Positions 10,707 through 21,969 of a stretch of 64,000 bases of DNA are shown here, piece after piece. Every line of letters starts with the position of its first letter. The first letter of the stretch is position 1. The notes under the pieces are model-generated. The model was not told the origin of the DNA. It worked only from the letters and a program-made list of their open reading frames with translations, and searched no databases. The DNA lies in assembly GCA_018136815.1 (NCBI GenBank), contig CM030940.1:3598833-3662832 (forward strand), written 5' to 3'. Origin of the DNA: Isochrysis galbana (Eukaryota; Haptophyta; Isochrysidales; Isochrysidaceae). The position numbers and the translations under genes are program-made.

Positions 10707-10854
10707 GCTCGCGTTTTTTTTGGGGGGGGGGGGAAGGGAGCCACGCGTGGAGAGAGAAACCGCAGAGAGGGGGTCCGACACCCACAGTGGATGGGGGCGG
10801 GGGGGGGGGGGGGAGGGGGGGAGAGGTGCTCGCGGTTGGGCTCTGGGCCTCCCT

Positions 10855-10897
10855 CTCTCTCTCCCTCCCTCCCTCTCCCTCTCTCTCTCTCTCTCTG

Positions 10898-10981
<84 letters not shown>
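10855..10981. repeat. (CT)n microsatellite
   Basis: About 125 bp of CT/CCCT repeat, the purest part at 10905-10981. It lies 430 bp upstream of the myosin ATG. Confidence 0.95.
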
Positions 10982-10984
<3 letters not shown>

Positions 10985-11412
10985 TCCCGCTGGCTTGGCT
11001 GGCTGGCTGTGTATGGTCGGTTCCTCGCGCGGCGCGCGCGAGAGAGAGGCCCCCCCCCCCGCCCCCGTCCCTCGCACCCTCTCCAGCTCGACCAAGGCGA
11101 ATTCTCGTAACAAGGATCATCTATTCAAGCTTCTTCACCCTCCCAACCGTCTGCCCGATGTCTCCCTTTCTCCTGACGTCCGTAATCAACAACTCTTCCA
11201 CTCCCCACGAGATCTACTGTACACTCCACCTCCTCCCTCTCTCCATCCTCTCTCGCCGCCTTCCCTCTCTTGACCCCCCCCCCCACGCCCCTCTTCTCCA
11301 TCTCGTTTTCCAACCCCCTCTCCTCCCTCGGCCGTCGCCCCCTCCCCGCCCCCCTCCCCCTTCCCCACCTCTCTCTCTCCCCTCACTTTCCCCAGCCCCT
11401 CTCCCCCCAGCC

Positions 11413-14400
11413 ATGGCGAGCAAGATGAGGATCGGTGACCCTGTCTGGCTGCGCACCGCTAAGGGCGCTACCGAGCCCTTTGAGCAGGGCAAGGTTGTCA
11501 ACGTACAGCAGAATGGCGCGAGGCTGACAGTTCTCGACGCCGCGGGCAACGAGAGGCCTTTTGACGCACAGAACGCGGACGTTTTCGCGTCCAACCCGCC
11601 GGGGAGTACGGCACCCGACCACTGTGGCCTCATCCACCTGAATGAGCCTTCCATCCTCGAGAACTCGCGCGCCAGATACGCCGTGGGAGACATCTACACC
11701 TACACGGGCAAGATTCTGATTGCACTCAACCCATTTGAGGTGTTGCCCATCTACAGGTGGGAAGGCGCTTGGGAAGGGGCGGAGGCGCGGCCGGGTGGAA
11801 TGCGGTTGATGGGCGGGCGGATGTATGCGTGTGCGCCCACCGCGAAGCCGTGCCACCTTACATGACTCGCTCACCGTGCGATTCGTTTCTCTGATTGCTC
11901 GCAGCGAGGCAGAGATGGCAAAGTATAAGGACAAGGACGTCGGGGCGCGCGGCACGGAGCCACACGTCTACGCGATGGGCGAGGCCGCGTTCCGTCATGT
12001 CAAGCGGCACAAGGCGCCGGCGGCGATCGTGATGAGCGGAGAGTCGGGCGCTGGGAAGACGGAGACCACAAAGCACATCATGCGATACCTTGCATGGCGA
12101 TCCGAGACCATCAGGTGGGATGCATGTGAACATAGGAAGCAAGAGGGCCAGTCGGGAAAGCGGTGGGCACATTTGGCCCACGGCCGCACAGAGGCCGCGG
12201 TGGGGGCACGCTCTTAGACACTCATCCGCCGACGAGTGGGACCGGGCTGGGCCGCCGCCACCATTGTGCTTTGACACCTCGCTGGGTTGGCAAGTAGTGA
12301 AGGGTGCACCTGTGGCCACTGAATGCATGCCGCGAGACTGGCCACTACTCGCATCCCTTGACTATTTTCGGTGTGGACGCAGCGCATCTGTCTCTGCGCA
12401 AGGCCGTTGCCGATGCGCCGACGCAGCGAGGAGTCCGCCGGCGGTCCCCTGCCTCGGCGCTCTGGAAATGCACTAGCTAGGTGTGATACATCTCGTATTT
12501 ACACACTCTTCAACCAGATGCCACCCGGCCCCCGAACCTCACAGCAAGAAGGCGGAGGGACGGCTCGACACCCTCGCCGAAGCCATTCTCAAAAGTAACC
12601 CCATTTTGGAGGCGTTTGGCAACGCGAAGACCGTCCGCAACAACAACTCGTCCCGTTTCGGCAAGATGATGCGCTTGCACTTCGAGCCCACCGGTGAGGG
12701 CTCTCCCCCGATCCAAAAGCATGACAGATGGACATGTTTCTGTGGCCGTGCTTTAAATACGGCCGTTTACGGAGGTCGGCGGCGGGGGGGGGGGGGGGGG
12801 GGGGGGGATTTAAAGCGGCGCGAGCGAGCTCGACGCTAACAAGCGCCTTGCGCTTGTGCAGGCGCCGTCGCCGGTGCTTACGTCAAGACGTACCTGCTCG
12901 AGAAGTCTCGGGCCGTCGCCATCACAGACCCAGAGCGCAACTACCACATTTTTTACCAGCTCTGCGCCGGTGCCCCCGCCAAACACAAGGGGACAACGCT
13001 CGCGGGCCTCACTCCGGAGGCAATACGGATGATCAGCCAATCTAAGTGCATTAAGCTAGACGGCAAGGATGATGCAGTCGACTACCAAGAGACGGTGAAG
13101 GCAATGGGCATCCTCGGCATCCCAGAAAACGAGCAAGCTGAGCTGTTTCAGATTTTATCGGGCATTCTGCTCCTGGGCAACATCGAGTATGATCAAGACG
13201 ATGACGATCACGCCGTTTTCAAGCCCGGGACGGAGGCCTTTGTCGATGCCGCACAGGCCATTTTGCAGTGCGGGGACCTCACGGTGAGGGCTCGCCGCTT
13301 CACTCGCAACTCGAGCTCGGCCCCCTAATGCTTGCAGGTTGCACACTCATGTTGGCCTCCATGACAACCGTTTTGACATTGTCGAACCCTCACTTTCCTC
13401 AGCGCAACCTGACCTCGCGAGAGATAAAGGCGAAGGACCGTGGAGGCGGCCGACGCCTCTCGTCGTATACCATCGAGTACAACCAAGTACAAGCGGAGGG
13501 CGTGCGAGATGCCGTCATCAAGGCCATCTACACGCACATCTTCGACTGGATCGTTGATAAAGTCAATCAATTCATTGTGGTGCGGCTGCCTGCTCGCCCG
13601 GCCCTGCAGCTTTGATCATATTCGCGCCGCGTGGGCTGTCGCTCACAAGTTGGCAACCATCTATCATCTAAGTAAACAACCAGACGAGTTGAGGCGGCGC
13701 ACGCCCTACAGTCCGCCACTTCTTGCCAACGGCTGAACCGGGCGTCATTCGACCTGCTCTCCCACCTTCCGCCACAGGGCTCCGAAAAGGCCGCTGCACT
13801 ACCCTATGTCGGCCTTCTCGACATCTTCGGCTTTGAGAATTTCTTGCACAACTCATTCGAGCAATTATGCATCAACTTCGCCAACGAAAAGCTCCAGCAG
13901 TTCTTCCTCACGCAGGTCAGTTTGGCGGCCAGTGCGAAGCCAGGCATCCGGATCCTACGTGGCCCGGTTAGGGCGCCTCCTGACGAGCGCTACCCCACTC
14001 ACTCACACCTTCAAAGCCACATTGCTCGACGCCAGTGTGCCGCCCCTTGCATCCATGTTCGCTCGCACTCGAGCTACGCGTACCGCTTCAAATCTTGTCC
14101 ACCCGACCTTCTACCCCATGTCGCTTATTGTCTAATCAGGTTTTCAAGGAAGAGGAGGCTCTCCATGTCCTTGAAGGTGTTCCATGGAAGGAAGTGGAAT
14201 ACCAAGACAATTCTGCGTGCATCGAGCTACTCGAAAAACCTCCAAATGGCATTTTTCGTCTTCTTGACTCCCAGTGCAAGGCGCCGAACGCTTCCGAGGA
14301 GTCGTTGTGCAAAGAAGTCAACCAGCTTCATGCTAAGGGCGGCTTCCTCGCCCCAACGCGGGTGCAGCGCATGCGTGACGAGGAGGGCTTCATCGTTCGG

Positions 14401-17400
14401 CACTACGCGGGAGATGTGGCCTACCACTCCTCCACTGTCGTCGCCAAGGCTACGAAGTCGAATGAGGTGCTCCCCAACACTAGTGCCTCCCTCTCTGGGT
14501 ACTCGAGAGCCCCCATTGCTTCCACGCCGCATCGTGCGCGCTCCGCCACCAGTGCGGGATGCCGTGTGCGCACCCTGTACAACCACCTTACTTCACATTC
14601 TTCCCACTATTGACCGTCCATGGCAGGTTTCCTTCCTCGAGAAGAACAACGATACTCTCCAAGAGGACTGGCTTGAGCAGCTCTCCAGCTCTAGCGTGCC
14701 CTTGCTCAACTCGCTCTTTCTCCCCGCGGTGGAGGCCACCAGCAAGGCAGGGAAAAAGGCGTCGTCCTTCTCGTCAGTTGGCAAGCGCTTCGTCAGCGAC
14801 CTGAATGCGCTCCTCGCGGAGCTGAAAGCGTCCAAGGCGCACTTCGTCCGTTGCGTCAAGCCCTGCGCTGCCTCCAAACCCAAATCTTTCGAGGCGCCGC
14901 TCGTCCTCGATCAACTACGTTGCGCCGGTGTCGTCGAGGCTGTGCGCGTTATGACAGAAGCATTCCCAACTCGCATACCTTACGAGGTCATTCACGGCCG
15001 TTATGCGCCACTAATGGGGCAGGAGGTGCTCGAGTCGACCGGTGACGAGCCCGCTGCTTTTTGCGAAGCGGTGGCGCTTGCGTGCGACGTGGCGCCGCGC
15101 GATTACGCACTCGGGCTCACCAAGTTGTTCCTCAAGGCGGGCTGCGGCGGCTTCCTCGAGGACCTCGCCACCATGGACACAGCCGTGGTTGTGCCTCTTC
15201 TCGTTCGTAAGATTGCAGAGTCGAAGCGCAAGAAGGGAGCGGAGCGCATCATCGGCCATACGGTCCACGGGTGGTATGTGCGCAAGAAGTACAACGAGAA
15301 GCGCGCCGCCGCCGCTCTTGCACAGCATAAGCTGCGCTCGATCAAGGCCAAGCGCGAGTACCGTAAGTGGTCCGAGGCGCGCCAAGAGCGTCTCGCTGCC
15401 GAGGCAGCCGATCGGGCCCGCAAGGAGGCGGAAGAGGCAGCTCGCAGGGACGCCGAGGAGGCGGCTCGCAAGGTGGCCGAGGAGGCGCAGCTCAAAGAGG
15501 CGGCAGTTGCTGAGGCGATTGCCAAGGCAAAGGCGGAGGCGGAGGCGCGCGTCGCCGCAGAGATGGCGGCGGCAGTCAAAGAGGTCGAGGCGGCGGAGGC
15601 GGAAAATGCTGCCCGCAATGCCGCCAAGCAAAGCCTCGACCGCAAGCGGCCCGACTGGGAAGGCCGTCGCCAGTCATCCCAATTCCTGACTTTGCGACGC
15701 GGGTCGGCTTCCACGCTGTCGGCGGCTGAGATGATTGCCGACCCAGAGGATGCAGCCATCGCCAACAACACTCCTCCCACCAGCATGACCGAGGAGCCAT
15801 CGCTCGCAAAGGCACGTTCTGAGTATTCCGTCACTCAGGTGAGGCATGGGCGCTCGGTCGAGTACGCACGAAGTCGGATGCGGATGGCACATATCCGACA
15901 GCTCCCGGTCCAGCCTCCCAAATCCTTACATCCCACGCCCTCGCATTGTATCCTCCACATTCATACTCTTCAAGCCCCGCCCTCCCCCATGGTACCCATT
16001 CGTGCTCGAGCAGGAGGAGTCGTTCGATGTGGTCATCGTCCGTGACACTCCTGGTGGCACCCTCGGAATTGCGGTCGACCTGTGGGACGGCGAAGTCACT
16101 GTTGGTGCCATCTCTACAGGTGGTCCTGCGGATCGCGAGGGCACGCTTGTGCAGGGTGACGTCATCAAAGGTAAGCCCGTGTCCCGTGCCGAATTTGCGC
16201 CACTGTGCTGGCTTGCACGACGCGCGTCCTCGATTGCATTCAGTGGTTGTGCGGTAAGAAGGCTGCCGGGGGGAGGCGGAGGCGGCGAGGGCGGAGAAGG
16301 TGACGACGGAGGCGACAAGGGCGGGGATGGCAACGGTGGGGGAGGTGGAGGCGAGGGCTTTCTATCTACTCGAATATGCCCCTACCCCCACGTACCATAT
16401 ACTCGAGCGCGTCCCTAACCACATTTGTTCGGTACCCTAATCGGACCACTAGGTGTCGAGGGCTCCCCATGCTCGACAATTGAGGAGGTAACGGCAATGG
16501 TCGTCGAGGGCCCGAACTCCATCCGCCTCGCTGTTGTTCGTCGCCCTGTATCCGTCGTCCTCGAGTCAGAGATCCGCATGCGCATGCCGACCGGCGACTG
16601 GGAACCCTTCGCTTTCCGCCTGCTTTCGAATCGCAACATCGAGTTCGAGAAGCTCTCCCCGCCAGTATACGCCGGAGAGATACATGCTCGCCTTGCTCAG
16701 AGTCTTCGTCTCGTGGAGTCCGGCGCCAAAGGAGGCGAGACCGATCGCGTGCTCGAGATTTTCACCGGCCACAAACACTTTCAGATTCGGTGGGTTGCCT
16801 GGCCGCCCTCCGCGCGCAAGCAGCACCAACGCCGTGTCTTGGGCTGGCTCCTCACTCCCTCATTACCAATCCAATCCGCAGCTGCAACGAGCCGCATGAG
16901 CTCGACATGTGGCAGCTTCGTCTCCAGGAGGTTATCATGCTGCAAGAGAAAGTTGCCAACGTTGCTCATGGATGGCTGCTCAAAGAGGAGCCCGGCACGA
17001 ATGGCATCGCCACCCAGTTCAAGCACTATTGGTTTGTCCTATTCTCGAACGGAATTCTTATGTACTTCGAGGGCCCACAGCGGGCGGTGCTCGGCCAGGC
17101 ATTAGGCTTCATCTCAGTCGAATCGTGCCACGAGCACACTCAGGCTCATATGCACACCATCACTATCCGGTGCTCCTTCACCTCGTGGCTCTTAGCCACA
17201 AAGAACAAGGAGTCCATGCTCCAATGGGCCGCATCGCTCGAGTCGGCTCAGACTGCCGCCCTCGCCGGCGGGGCCGCGAAGCCCGTCATCGATGCCATCA
17301 TTACGCAGGGATGGTGTGAATTGCCTCGCGAGGACGAATCCGGGGTCGAGTTATGGGTGCGCCACTGGTTCGTCCTCAAGCCGTCGATTCTGCAGATTTA

Positions 17401-18649
17401 CGCCGAGGACGTCAAAGTCAAGGCAGGAGCTAAGGGCGCGTTGGCTGGGCCCCCGGCTGTCGAGCTCGCCTCCACGCGTATGGTGTCCGCCTCGCGCGCA
17501 CAAGGCGTCGACTTCTACCGCTGGGGCATTGTCGTGGAGATCGCAGATGGAGCGCCGCCTCTCCGCATGCGCGCCACGGGACAATCGGAAATGCGCCAGC
17601 TGCTTTCGACACTCAACGTCAACTGCATCCCCGTCGGAGCCGGCGCCTCGTCGCAGCCAGCCTTCGAGAAGACGCGTGTGCAGCTAAAGGCAGGCTGGCT
17701 CTTCAAAAAATCTGAGCGCCGCTCTGGAGCACCGGTCGTCAAAGCCTGGCAACGCCGATGGTTCGTGCTCGAGGTTGCGAGTGAGCTGGGCCCCGATGAG
17801 GGCACGATCGTCCGCAAAGCTCAATTGACGTACCACCATTCGATGAGGGAACTACGCCAGTCAGGTGGTGTCGTCATTCCGCTGCATGAAGCGAAGAGTG
17901 TGCGCGCTGGGCTTGGTAAGACCAAGGGTACCGAGTTCCGTCTCACGCTTGCAACGACCAAGCGCGAATGGGAGCTCGGCGCAGGCGACAAGTCGACGGC
18001 TGATGAGTGGATCGCGCTTCTCCAAGACTGGATCGGAAAGCCTCGGGTGGAGCCCATCAATCGCAGCTCCTCCACGGATGATGGCAAGCCAGTAGTGGTG
18101 CGCTCTCAATGGATGGAAGTCAAGGTGGATTCCTACAAGCCGGACGACATTACCGACGAGGAACTCGCGCGCTCCGACACGATCCAGAAGCGTTCGCCCT
18201 CCTACGCCCGTTCGTTCTCGCTCTTCCGCTCCTCGAAGGCGGACAACAAGTCTCCCGAACGCTATTCGACTGCTTCAGGGTCGGGATCGACCACGAGCGG
18301 CGAAACTAACCGTTCGACTACGCCACCAGAACTCCCGCCGGGCGAACGCGGGTCGATTGACGTCTCAGCGGAGGAAGAGGAGGACGATGATGAGACGGCG
18401 TTTTGCTGGGTCTTCGTCGCATTGTTCTCCGATGGCAGCCTGCGCCAATTTTCGGACGAGACGATGGCCATGGAGCTCGGCCGCCTTCGACTTGGCTACC
18501 AAGTCGATGCGTCAATGCTCGATGAGCCGCTCGACAACTATGAGCACGCGTTCCGTGTGAAGCCCGACGCGGCAAACTCGGACACTTGGATTCTTTGCCC
18601 CGACTCCAGCAAGGATGCGGAGGAGTGGATCGCGACTTTGAAGGCCTGA
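11413..18649 (+). CDS. Unconventional myosin with PDZ and multiple PH domains, 11 exons
   Basis: The exons are 11413-11756, 11905-12114, 12545-12693, 12862-13283, 13403-13579, 13712-13915, 14140-14466, 14627-15838, 16014-16170, 16453-16789 and 16882-18649. All introns are GT-AG and all phases close, giving about 1768 aa. The protein begins with an SH3-like N-terminal domain ([17 protein letters not shown]). The motor follows, with P-loop [12 protein letters not shown], switch [10 protein letters not shown], switch [10 protein letters not shown] and actin-binding FVRCVKP. Next come one or two weak IQ-like motifs ([19 protein letters not shown]), an Ala/Glu/Lys-rich helix or coiled coil coded by 15390-15620, and a PDZ domain ([18 protein letters not shown]...[17 protein letters not shown]). 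After an intermediate domain there are three or four PH-like domains, each ending in a W helix (about 16965-17250, 17310-17610, 17690-18040, 18390-18645). It should be an actin motor linked to phosphoinositide membranes and to a PDZ ligand. The exon 4/5 junction skips a segment usual in motors and may hide a tiny exon. I do not know its class. Confidence 0.9.
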
Positions 18650-19289
18650 GGAAACAGGCGGCCCACATCGGCATGTCATGCTTTGCCTACCTTCATAGGA
18701 ATGGCTTTCTACGGGAGGGCGGCAGTCTAGCGCGAGGAGCATCACCCTTTGCGGTATGCGGACAGCTGGCGCCACCGGACAAATGCTTTATGGGAAGAGC
18801 AACTGGCGATCGCTTTAGTGTCCCATGACAGCGGAGGACGGGGTTGGGAGCAAGAATCAACGTGGCCGTAGTGCGGCGGTGGTTTGCTGCCTATGCACCA
18901 ATGGGAAGAAAGGAGAACTCAAGAACTTTCGCCACTTGACCGGTGACCAGCTTCTCTTTCTGTGATTCCCTCGAGCTATGAATACTCACTACGACCACCA
19001 TAATATCCGACAGCCTACACACTTGAGCCGAGCCAATATTTGTGTATATTGAGAAGCGTGGAGACTCTCTCACCCACGAGGGCGCTCGTAGCAGCCTTGG
19101 GCGTGGCAGGAGCCTTGGGCGTGGCAGGCTCCTCGTGCTCTTTCGGCATGTGCGTCTTGTTAGTCGGTATGCTACGGCATCCGCGCGTGGCGAAACGTAG
19201 CATCAACCCGTTCCATGGCCATTTGCTCCGCGCGGCACCACAAATCTAGATGTGAAAATAAGGTCGTTGTCATTTCATTCGGCATGTAC
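18650..19289. other. Myosin 3' flank, no gene seen
   Basis: Probably 3' UTR and spacer. The only structure is an exact 18-bp tandem duplication (AGCCTTGGGCGTGGCAGG) at 19093-19110 and 19111-19128. No clear AATAAA is visible. Confidence 0.5.
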
Positions 19290-19400
19290 CTTGCTAAATT
19301 ATACACGTCGCCGGTGGTCACGGAACGAGACACGCACCTTCACTACAAACATATCACCCACATACGGACTGCGTTCACATCCAGACGAAGGTTCCACGCC
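19290..19400 (+). mobile_element. Small LINE ORF C-terminal fragment
   Basis: The translation YLAKLYTSPVVTERDTHLHY followed by KHITHIRT matches HLARLYTSPMVTARDMHLHF plus KHITHRRV of the copy at 20297-21953, which lies just upstream of the C-terminal zinc finger there. The fragment stops before the finger. It abuts a TTGTGATAATA-rich stretch that leads into the next gene. Confidence 0.7.
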
Positions 19401-19424
19401 GTTGTGATAATAGTTGTGATAATA

Positions 19425-20210
19425 ATGATAATAACGAATAGTGTCGCCGAGGAAGCCGAAGTTCCGCCAGAAGAAGCGGAGGAAGAAGCGGAGGAGGATG
19501 CGCGCCCGACCCGCCACGTCCCTGTGACGAAGCGTGAGTGCCGCTTCTGCTTTTTGGCCAAGCACGAGCTGACCAAGTACATCGGCCGCGCCGTGCTCGC
19601 ACGCTCCCTCCTCCACAAGCCTCGCTCCTTCGACATGGGCCAGTACTTTGTCTTCCTCGCCAAGCGACTCGGTCACCGCACCTACGAGGAGATCCGCGGC
19701 CCAGCCCTCAAGTTCTGCGGAGACATGGAGGAGAGCATGAGCGGCGCCATCCTGGCGATGCTGCTCGTCACAGCCTCTGGCATGGGCCGTGGATGTGGAG
19801 ACTTCCGCGTGGACCTGGCCAAGGAACTCTACCCGTCGATGTGGGCACTGATCAAGCCATACATGGGCCGTTGGTGCAAGGCAAAGCTCATGCTCGTCGG
19901 CGACTACTCCGACGAGTACGACAGGATCCCCAAGACCAAGTACATTGGAGGCGACGAGGCCGCCGTCGCGTACCTCTGCATGGAATACATCACGGCGGTC
20001 GCGAACGCTGAGACGAATCCCATGGTGCAAGTGCACCAAGTAGCTGGCAAACTCTACATGGAGAACAAGAAGGCCGTCCTCGCACGCGTCACGGACCTCG
20101 CCACCCAAGATCAGCCAAGCGACATCGTCGCCTGCCAGAAGAACGACATCGACAATAGGATCGAAGAGGAGGTGTGTGAGAAAAAGACGAAAAGGATGAA
20201 AACTCAGTAG
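19425..20210 (+). CDS. Uncharacterised 261-aa protein with an acidic N-terminus
   Basis: I do not recognise this protein. The ATG at 19425 (MIITNSVAEEAEVPPEEAEE) comes right after the LINE remnant; an earlier in-frame ATG would lie in or before LINE sequence. About 30 acidic residues are followed by a mixed globular region with CRFCFLAKHELTKYIGRAVL, many aromatic and charged positions, and a basic tail (EKKTKRMKTQ). Codon use is C/G-ending throughout (many AAG, GAG, CTC, ATC codons), which favours a real gene. It has no introns, signal peptide or membrane segment. It lies between two LINE pieces and between TTGTGATAAT-type repeats, so it may be a host gene hemmed in by insertions or a moved copy. 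The stop is TAG at 20208. Confidence 0.6.
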   Translation: MIITNSVAEEAEVPPEEAEEEAEEDARPTRHVPVTKRECRFCFLAKHELTKYIGRAVLARSLLHKPRSFDMGQYFVFLAKRLGHRTYEEIRGPALKFCGDMEESMSGAILAMLLVTASGMGRGCGDFRVDLAKELYPSMWALIKPYMGRWCKAKLMLVGDYSDEYDRIPKTKYIGGDEAAVAYLCMEYITAVANAETNPMVQVHQVAGKLYMENKKAVLARVTDLATQDQPSDIVACQKNDIDNRIEEEVCEKKTKRMKTQ

Positions 20211-20280
20211 CTTTGGGGTTACCGTGTGTTTTGGGGAAGGGGGGGGGGGGTTGCTATGTCCTTGATTAGCTTTGTACTCA

Positions 20281-20296
20281 TCTTTGTGATAATAAT
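20281..20296. repeat. Target-site duplication, left copy
   Basis: TCTTTGTGATAATAAT here recurs exactly at 21954-21969, bracketing the LINE copy between them. Confidence 0.85.
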
Positions 20297-21953
20297 TCCT
20301 CTCACAACCCATGTGGGGCAGCCCAACGCATCCGGGTCCCAAGCTGAACCCCACGTGGGCGAAGCTATGGAATAGGCTGCAATGCAACACCATACACAAC
20401 GTATTTAGAGACTACGGCGCGACGACGCCATACAGCAAAGAGGAATGCGCACAATACCTCAAAAACAACGACACATACATACACTTCCAGGGAGAATACA
20501 TCCCAAGAGACAAATTCCTAGGGACATGGGACACGATAGTAAGCCACTCCATGACAATGATGACGAAGCTAGCAAGCACGACCGAGAGAGGAAACACGCC
20601 GGCTAGGCGGGAGGCCGACGGACAACACCGCCCGGAAGAACCACCCCCTGAAATACACATAACGCAGGATGGAGACTACTACGCGAAAATCAAAGGCGCG
20701 TGGTATGAAGCGGAGCTCTCGTACCTGGGCACCCCAATAATTGGAGCAAGATTACCCAACGCACCCGAGAACCTAGACACCTCCCCGCCGGCAAAATGGG
20801 GGGAGGGCTATAAATCCAACAAGAGACTCGAATACCCGCTGGCGGACGAATACACGCTGGACGGCAAAACACCCCTAGACGAGACCGGTGTGGAACACTT
20901 GACCGAAGCCCTCCAACAAAATACCCGAAAACGAAAAAGACACGCAGGGCCCACCAAATGGGAAGAAAGACTACAGGTACCCGAAGACACTTGGGCGCAC
21001 CTAGCGAGGCTGTACACATCCCCAATGGTGACGGCGCGCGATATGCACCTGCATTTCAAACACATCACGCATAGGCGAGTGGGCACGTACAACCGATTTC
21101 CGGATAGAACCAGCACGTGCCGCATTTGTGGAGAAGTGGACGAATCTTCGACGCACCTAGGCGAATGCCGAGGGATAATCAGCATATTATGCGCGCTAAA
21201 CAAAGTCGCCAGGTTCTCACCTGAGACGGGAAAAAGTAGAGAAGACCACATTGTCGACAATCTATTCATATACCCGAAAGGGGACGCCCCGAAGGCGTTA
21301 TATACACTATATCTATTAGCGTGGAGATATATCATCACAGACTTCTATAGAATCCATTACGATGGCATAGAATTCTCGGAAGAATCGATATTGATAAGAA
21401 CGATAGAGAGATACGCCATACTGAGCAAAGCACTAGTCTTCGCAAACGGAACCGACTCGACAAGAACCGCCCAAGCGGGCATGGGTAGGCAACCCAAAAA
21501 AAGAATAGACATGAGCGACTTGAGACCCGTTTTTACGTTGAACGACAAGGGTGGGCTCAAACCCAGCGAGGAGCTAGTGGAGCTAGCCACCAGGCTAGGG
21601 ATAGCGCACGCTGTCGAGGGGAACAAGGAGCAACGCAACGAAGGCGAATGAGCCAGGGGCACAGAGGACCTGGGAATCATTAGGGACGGCAAGAACCTGA
21701 CGGAAGCCTGATGACCAACGCGAACCCCGGAGGGCACGCAGGACACGAGAGACGACAATAGGCCTGCCTGGCCCCCGCACTCCGAACCAGGCCTTAGGTA
21801 GGGCACCAGGGCCGAACCCCTGAAACCGAAGACCAAGGAATGAAGGGGGGCAGGGAAAGAGGTGGAGGGAGGGATTTTAAGGGCGGCGTAAATAGAGAGG
21901 GGATACCCAGGCGATAGTAGGTGTGTAGCCCAGAATCTTCAGATGTTTTTTTT
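20297..21953 (+). mobile_element. LINE subfamily B, 5'-truncated copy with 16-bp target-site duplication
   Basis: The copy runs from inside the region following the RT to the element 3' end. The coding part ends at 21651. The UTR then carries CCTTAGGTAGGGCACCAGGG, CCCTGAAACCGAAG, a purine tract and GTGTGTAGCCCAGAATCTTC, and ends in T's. The exact 16-bp duplication TCTTTGTGATAATAAT at 20281-20296 and 21954-21969 shows target-primed insertion and fixes both ends. It also shows that the T-run lies at the 3' end of the coding strand. The long undamaged frame implies a fairly recent insertion. Confidence 0.9.
20311..21651 (+). CDS. LINE ORF, C-terminal zinc-finger part
   Basis: A 446-aa frame, probably not independently translated, because the start falls where the copy is truncated. 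It includes the PLADEY...HLARLYT...KHITHRR block that precedes the finger, then CRICGEVDESSTHLGEC (C-x2-C-x8-H-x3-C), the C-terminal nucleic-acid-binding finger typical of LINE ORF2 proteins. A helical region follows (LYLLAWRYIITDFYRIHYDG) and an acidic end (NKEQRNEGE). The RT catalytic block is absent. Confidence 0.8.
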   Translation: MWGSPTHPGPKLNPTWAKLWNRLQCNTIHNVFRDYGATTPYSKEECAQYLKNNDTYIHFQGEYIPRDKFLGTWDTIVSHSMTMMTKLASTTERGNTPARREADGQHRPEEPPPEIHITQDGDYYAKIKGAWYEAELSYLGTPIIGARLPNAPENLDTSPPAKWGEGYKSNKRLEYPLADEYTLDGKTPLDETGVEHLTEALQQNTRKRKRHAGPTKWEERLQVPEDTWAHLARLYTSPMVTARDMHLHFKHITHRRVGTYNRFPDRTSTCRICGEVDESSTHLGECRGIISILCALNKVARFSPETGKSREDHIVDNLFIYPKGDAPKALYTLYLLAWRYIITDFYRIHYDGIEFSEESILIRTIERYAILSKALVFANGTDSTRTAQAGMGRQPKKRIDMSDLRPVFTLNDKGGLKPSEELVELATRLGIAHAVEGNKEQRNEGE

Positions 21954-21969
21954 TCTTTGTGATAATAAT

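Larger units (their letters stand above)
9518..11412. promoter_or_regulatory. Upstream region of the myosin gene, microsatellite-rich
   Basis: No supported gene. The contents are an unremarkable stretch to about 10080; a C-rich run at 10120-10170; pyrimidine-rich DNA at 10250-10470; (AG)n at 10622-10706; poly-G runs near 10722 and 10799; (CT)n at about 10855-10981; and again pyrimidine-rich DNA up to the ATG at 11413. Long Ser/Leu or Arg/Glu frames here are only translated repeats. A CCAATAAAAACCAG string at about 10207 is the nearest thing to a core signal. Confidence 0.5.

Noticed and set aside
10464-11120. Long Ser/Leu- and Arg/Glu-rich frames on both strands
   Set aside because: They are direct translations of the (GA)n/(CT)n tracts and exist in several frames at once.
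19299-20399. 366-aa minus-strand frame over the unrecognised gene
   Set aside because: It overlaps the sense frame fully and continues into low-complexity and LINE DNA; codon bias and the acidic N-terminus favour the + strand.
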